Shown here one piece after another: positions 4,432 through 5,396 of a stretch of DNA of 5,396 bases; the first letter of the stretch is position 1, and the number at the start of each line of letters is the position of its first letter. Location of the stretch: assembly GCA_021851985.1 (NCBI GenBank), contig JAJZOS010000064.1, positions 1 through 5,396 of the forward strand. Direction: 5' to 3'. This DNA is from Microcaldota archaeon. Lineage in GTDB: Archaea > Micrarchaeota > Micrarchaeia > Micrarchaeales > CABMGC01. A program made the position numbers and the translations under genes. The notes under the pieces were generated by a model. That model was given only the letters and a program-made list of their open reading frames with translations, was not told the DNA's origin and did not search any database.

Positions 4432-5396
4432 CTAAGGCTTATAATTATTCATCTTCACGAATTCAAAGGTGCCGCCGCCTGGAGCTTGCGATGATGCAAG
4501 CGCAGTCGTATTAAAGCTCCCATAATCGGAACTGCATTCGCTTTTATATCCGCTTATGTCACACCAATACCCCTTGTCAAGTACAAAGCATCTGAAACCT
4601 GATTCAAATTTCACGAATTTAGGATCTGGAGAATTGAGATAGCCTATTTCGGCTGCACTCCTGTTAAGCTCATACCAGATATCCGGCGTGAAAGTAAATA
4701 CAAGGCAGTTTGCAGGCACAGACGCGTAATTAGAATATATGAAATTTACTGCGGAAAGAGGCAGTGCCTGCTGGGGCATGTTTGATGGAAGTATCGTGAC
4801 CGTGGGCAATGCAAGCACAAATGGTATTACGGCAAACAACACCAACAGCAGCAGACACACAGAATTGCCGAAAAAGGCATTCTTTGCGGCTTTCCTTTTT
4901 CCGATTGACTTCATGACTGAAACAATCGACAATGCCAAAGCGGATATGCCGAAGCCGGCAGATATTGCTATCGCAGGGAATAAGACCAGCATAAACCTTA
5001 CATCAACACCATAGGTAACTGCACCTGCATAAAAAAAATCATAGAATACATGAAATGACAGAACCCATAAACCGAGCAGGAGAGCATAAAACCTTGTCTT
5101 TTTTATAAGAACCATTGCAACTGCACCTATAAGCGCCGCAATAGTGGTTATAATCGAAAAATATGCAGGATAGAATGAAACCTGATTGAAGCTTCCTAAA
5201 AAGAACATTAAATTGGGCGCCGCATTATTTTTGAAGTAGGCAATGGAAAAGTTGCCCGATCCCTGGGGAGCGCCATAACTGCCATTACTATGCATATAGG
5301 CTATATAGTATAATTGTGGGGCAATAGCTGCAAGAAATATTATGGCTGCGAACGGCAGCCTGTGCATCTGTTTGCGCTTCATAATCCGGGATATAG
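4432..5396 (-). CDS. Multi-pass membrane protein, probable C-terminal part of a GT-C (PMT/ArnT-like) glycosyltransferase
   Basis: From ATG 5382 the product is 316 residues, but the frame stays open upstream to the window edge (codons reading ISRI before the Met), so the true start may lie outside. Five hydrophobic segments are visible at about 10-30, 72-93, 98-119, 127-155 and 172-195 (numbered from Met 5382). They are followed by a soluble tail of about 120 residues with cysteines at 226, 265, 274 and 283, which could pair outside the cell. The 'DVRFMLVLFPAIAISAGFGI' segment resembles the C-terminal half of GT39/GT83-type glycosyltransferases, where an Arg precedes a late helix ending in a 'P-AIxxxxG' pattern. 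Those enzymes use a lipid-linked sugar and carry their catalytic acidic residues in the first outside loop, which is not visible here, so catalytic status cannot be judged. Sequons occur at N33, N44, N240 and N291. The start MKRKQMHRLP would also suit a stand-alone membrane protein. The call is moderate for the family and strong for a real membrane protein gene. Confidence 0.7.
   Translation of the reverse strand, partial: ISRIMKRKQMHRLPFAAIIFLAAIAPQLYYIAYMHSNGSYGAPQGSGNFSIAYFKNNAAPNLMFFLGSFNQVSFYPAYFSIITTIAALIGAVAMVLIKKTRFYALLLGLWVLSFHVFYDFFYAGAVTYGVDVRFMLVLFPAIAISAGFGISALALSIVSVMKSIGKRKAAKNAFFGNSVCLLLLVLFAVIPFVLALPTVTILPSNMPQQALPLSAVNFIYSNYASVPANCLVFTFTPDIWYELNRSAAEIGYLNSPDPKFVKFESGFRCFVLDKGYWCDISGYKSECSSDYGSFNTTALASSQAPGGGTFEFVKMNNYKP

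Noticed and set aside
4091..5014. Plus-strand frames 4091-4378 and 4739-5014
   Set aside because: They are antisense to the TFB zinc ribbon and to the membrane protein. The first crosses the TFB promoter region, and neither shows a start signal or family feature.
1..5396. CRISPR array, insertion sequence, integrase, toxin-antitoxin or defence genes
   Set aside because: No regularly spaced repeats, inverted terminal repeats or transposase motifs were seen. All substantial genes are accounted for by housekeeping or envelope functions.

Overview
The window reads as a piece of an archaeal chromosome. The clearest marker is a complete transcription factor B (TFB) gene. TATA boxes with purine-rich BRE-like flanks, GGTG ribosome binding sites, and secreted proteins with Ig-like repeats point the same way. 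The style of the surface protein (signal peptide, DUF2341-like N-terminal region, then a 'SPSLPATLDAGQQITFTAS' Ig/PKD-like repeat) resembles ARMAN/Micrarchaeota-type and some thaumarchaeal surface proteins. That lineage guess is from memory and is held with low to moderate confidence. There are no mobile elements, CRISPR arrays, tRNAs or rRNAs that I can recognise.

All five genes lie on the minus strand, so transcription runs from high to low coordinates. At 5396-4432 is the C-terminal part of a multi-pass membrane protein, probably a GT-C type glycosyltransferase, whose frame stays open through the window edge. It is followed by a T6 tract. A short regulatory gap (4321-4431) holds a perfect 10-base palindrome, a strong TATA box and a GGTG ribosome binding site. 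Then comes a tightly packed cluster: TFB (4320-3292), a small signal-peptide-plus-C-terminal-anchor protein (3256-2855), and a malic enzyme (2874 or 2853 to 1561). Gaps are tens of bases or negative, so the three are probably co-transcribed from the TFB promoter.

A 161-174 base gap (about 1388-1560) separates the cluster from the last gene. It carries two copies of a TATA-like 16-base element and two tiny leader reading frames. Downstream (1387 to below 1) is the N-terminal 462 codons of a secreted surface protein that continues out of the window.

Functionally the neighbourhood mixes general transcription (TFB), central carbon metabolism (malate to pyruvate), and cell-surface construction (glycosyltransferase, small anchored protein, large surface protein). 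The surface genes could be linked by protein glycosylation, but that is inference. I see no convincing new multi-gene system. The points most worth a second look are the uncharacterised small anchored protein wedged between TFB and malic enzyme, the duplicated promoter-like element before the surface protein, and the palindrome just upstream of the TFB promoter.
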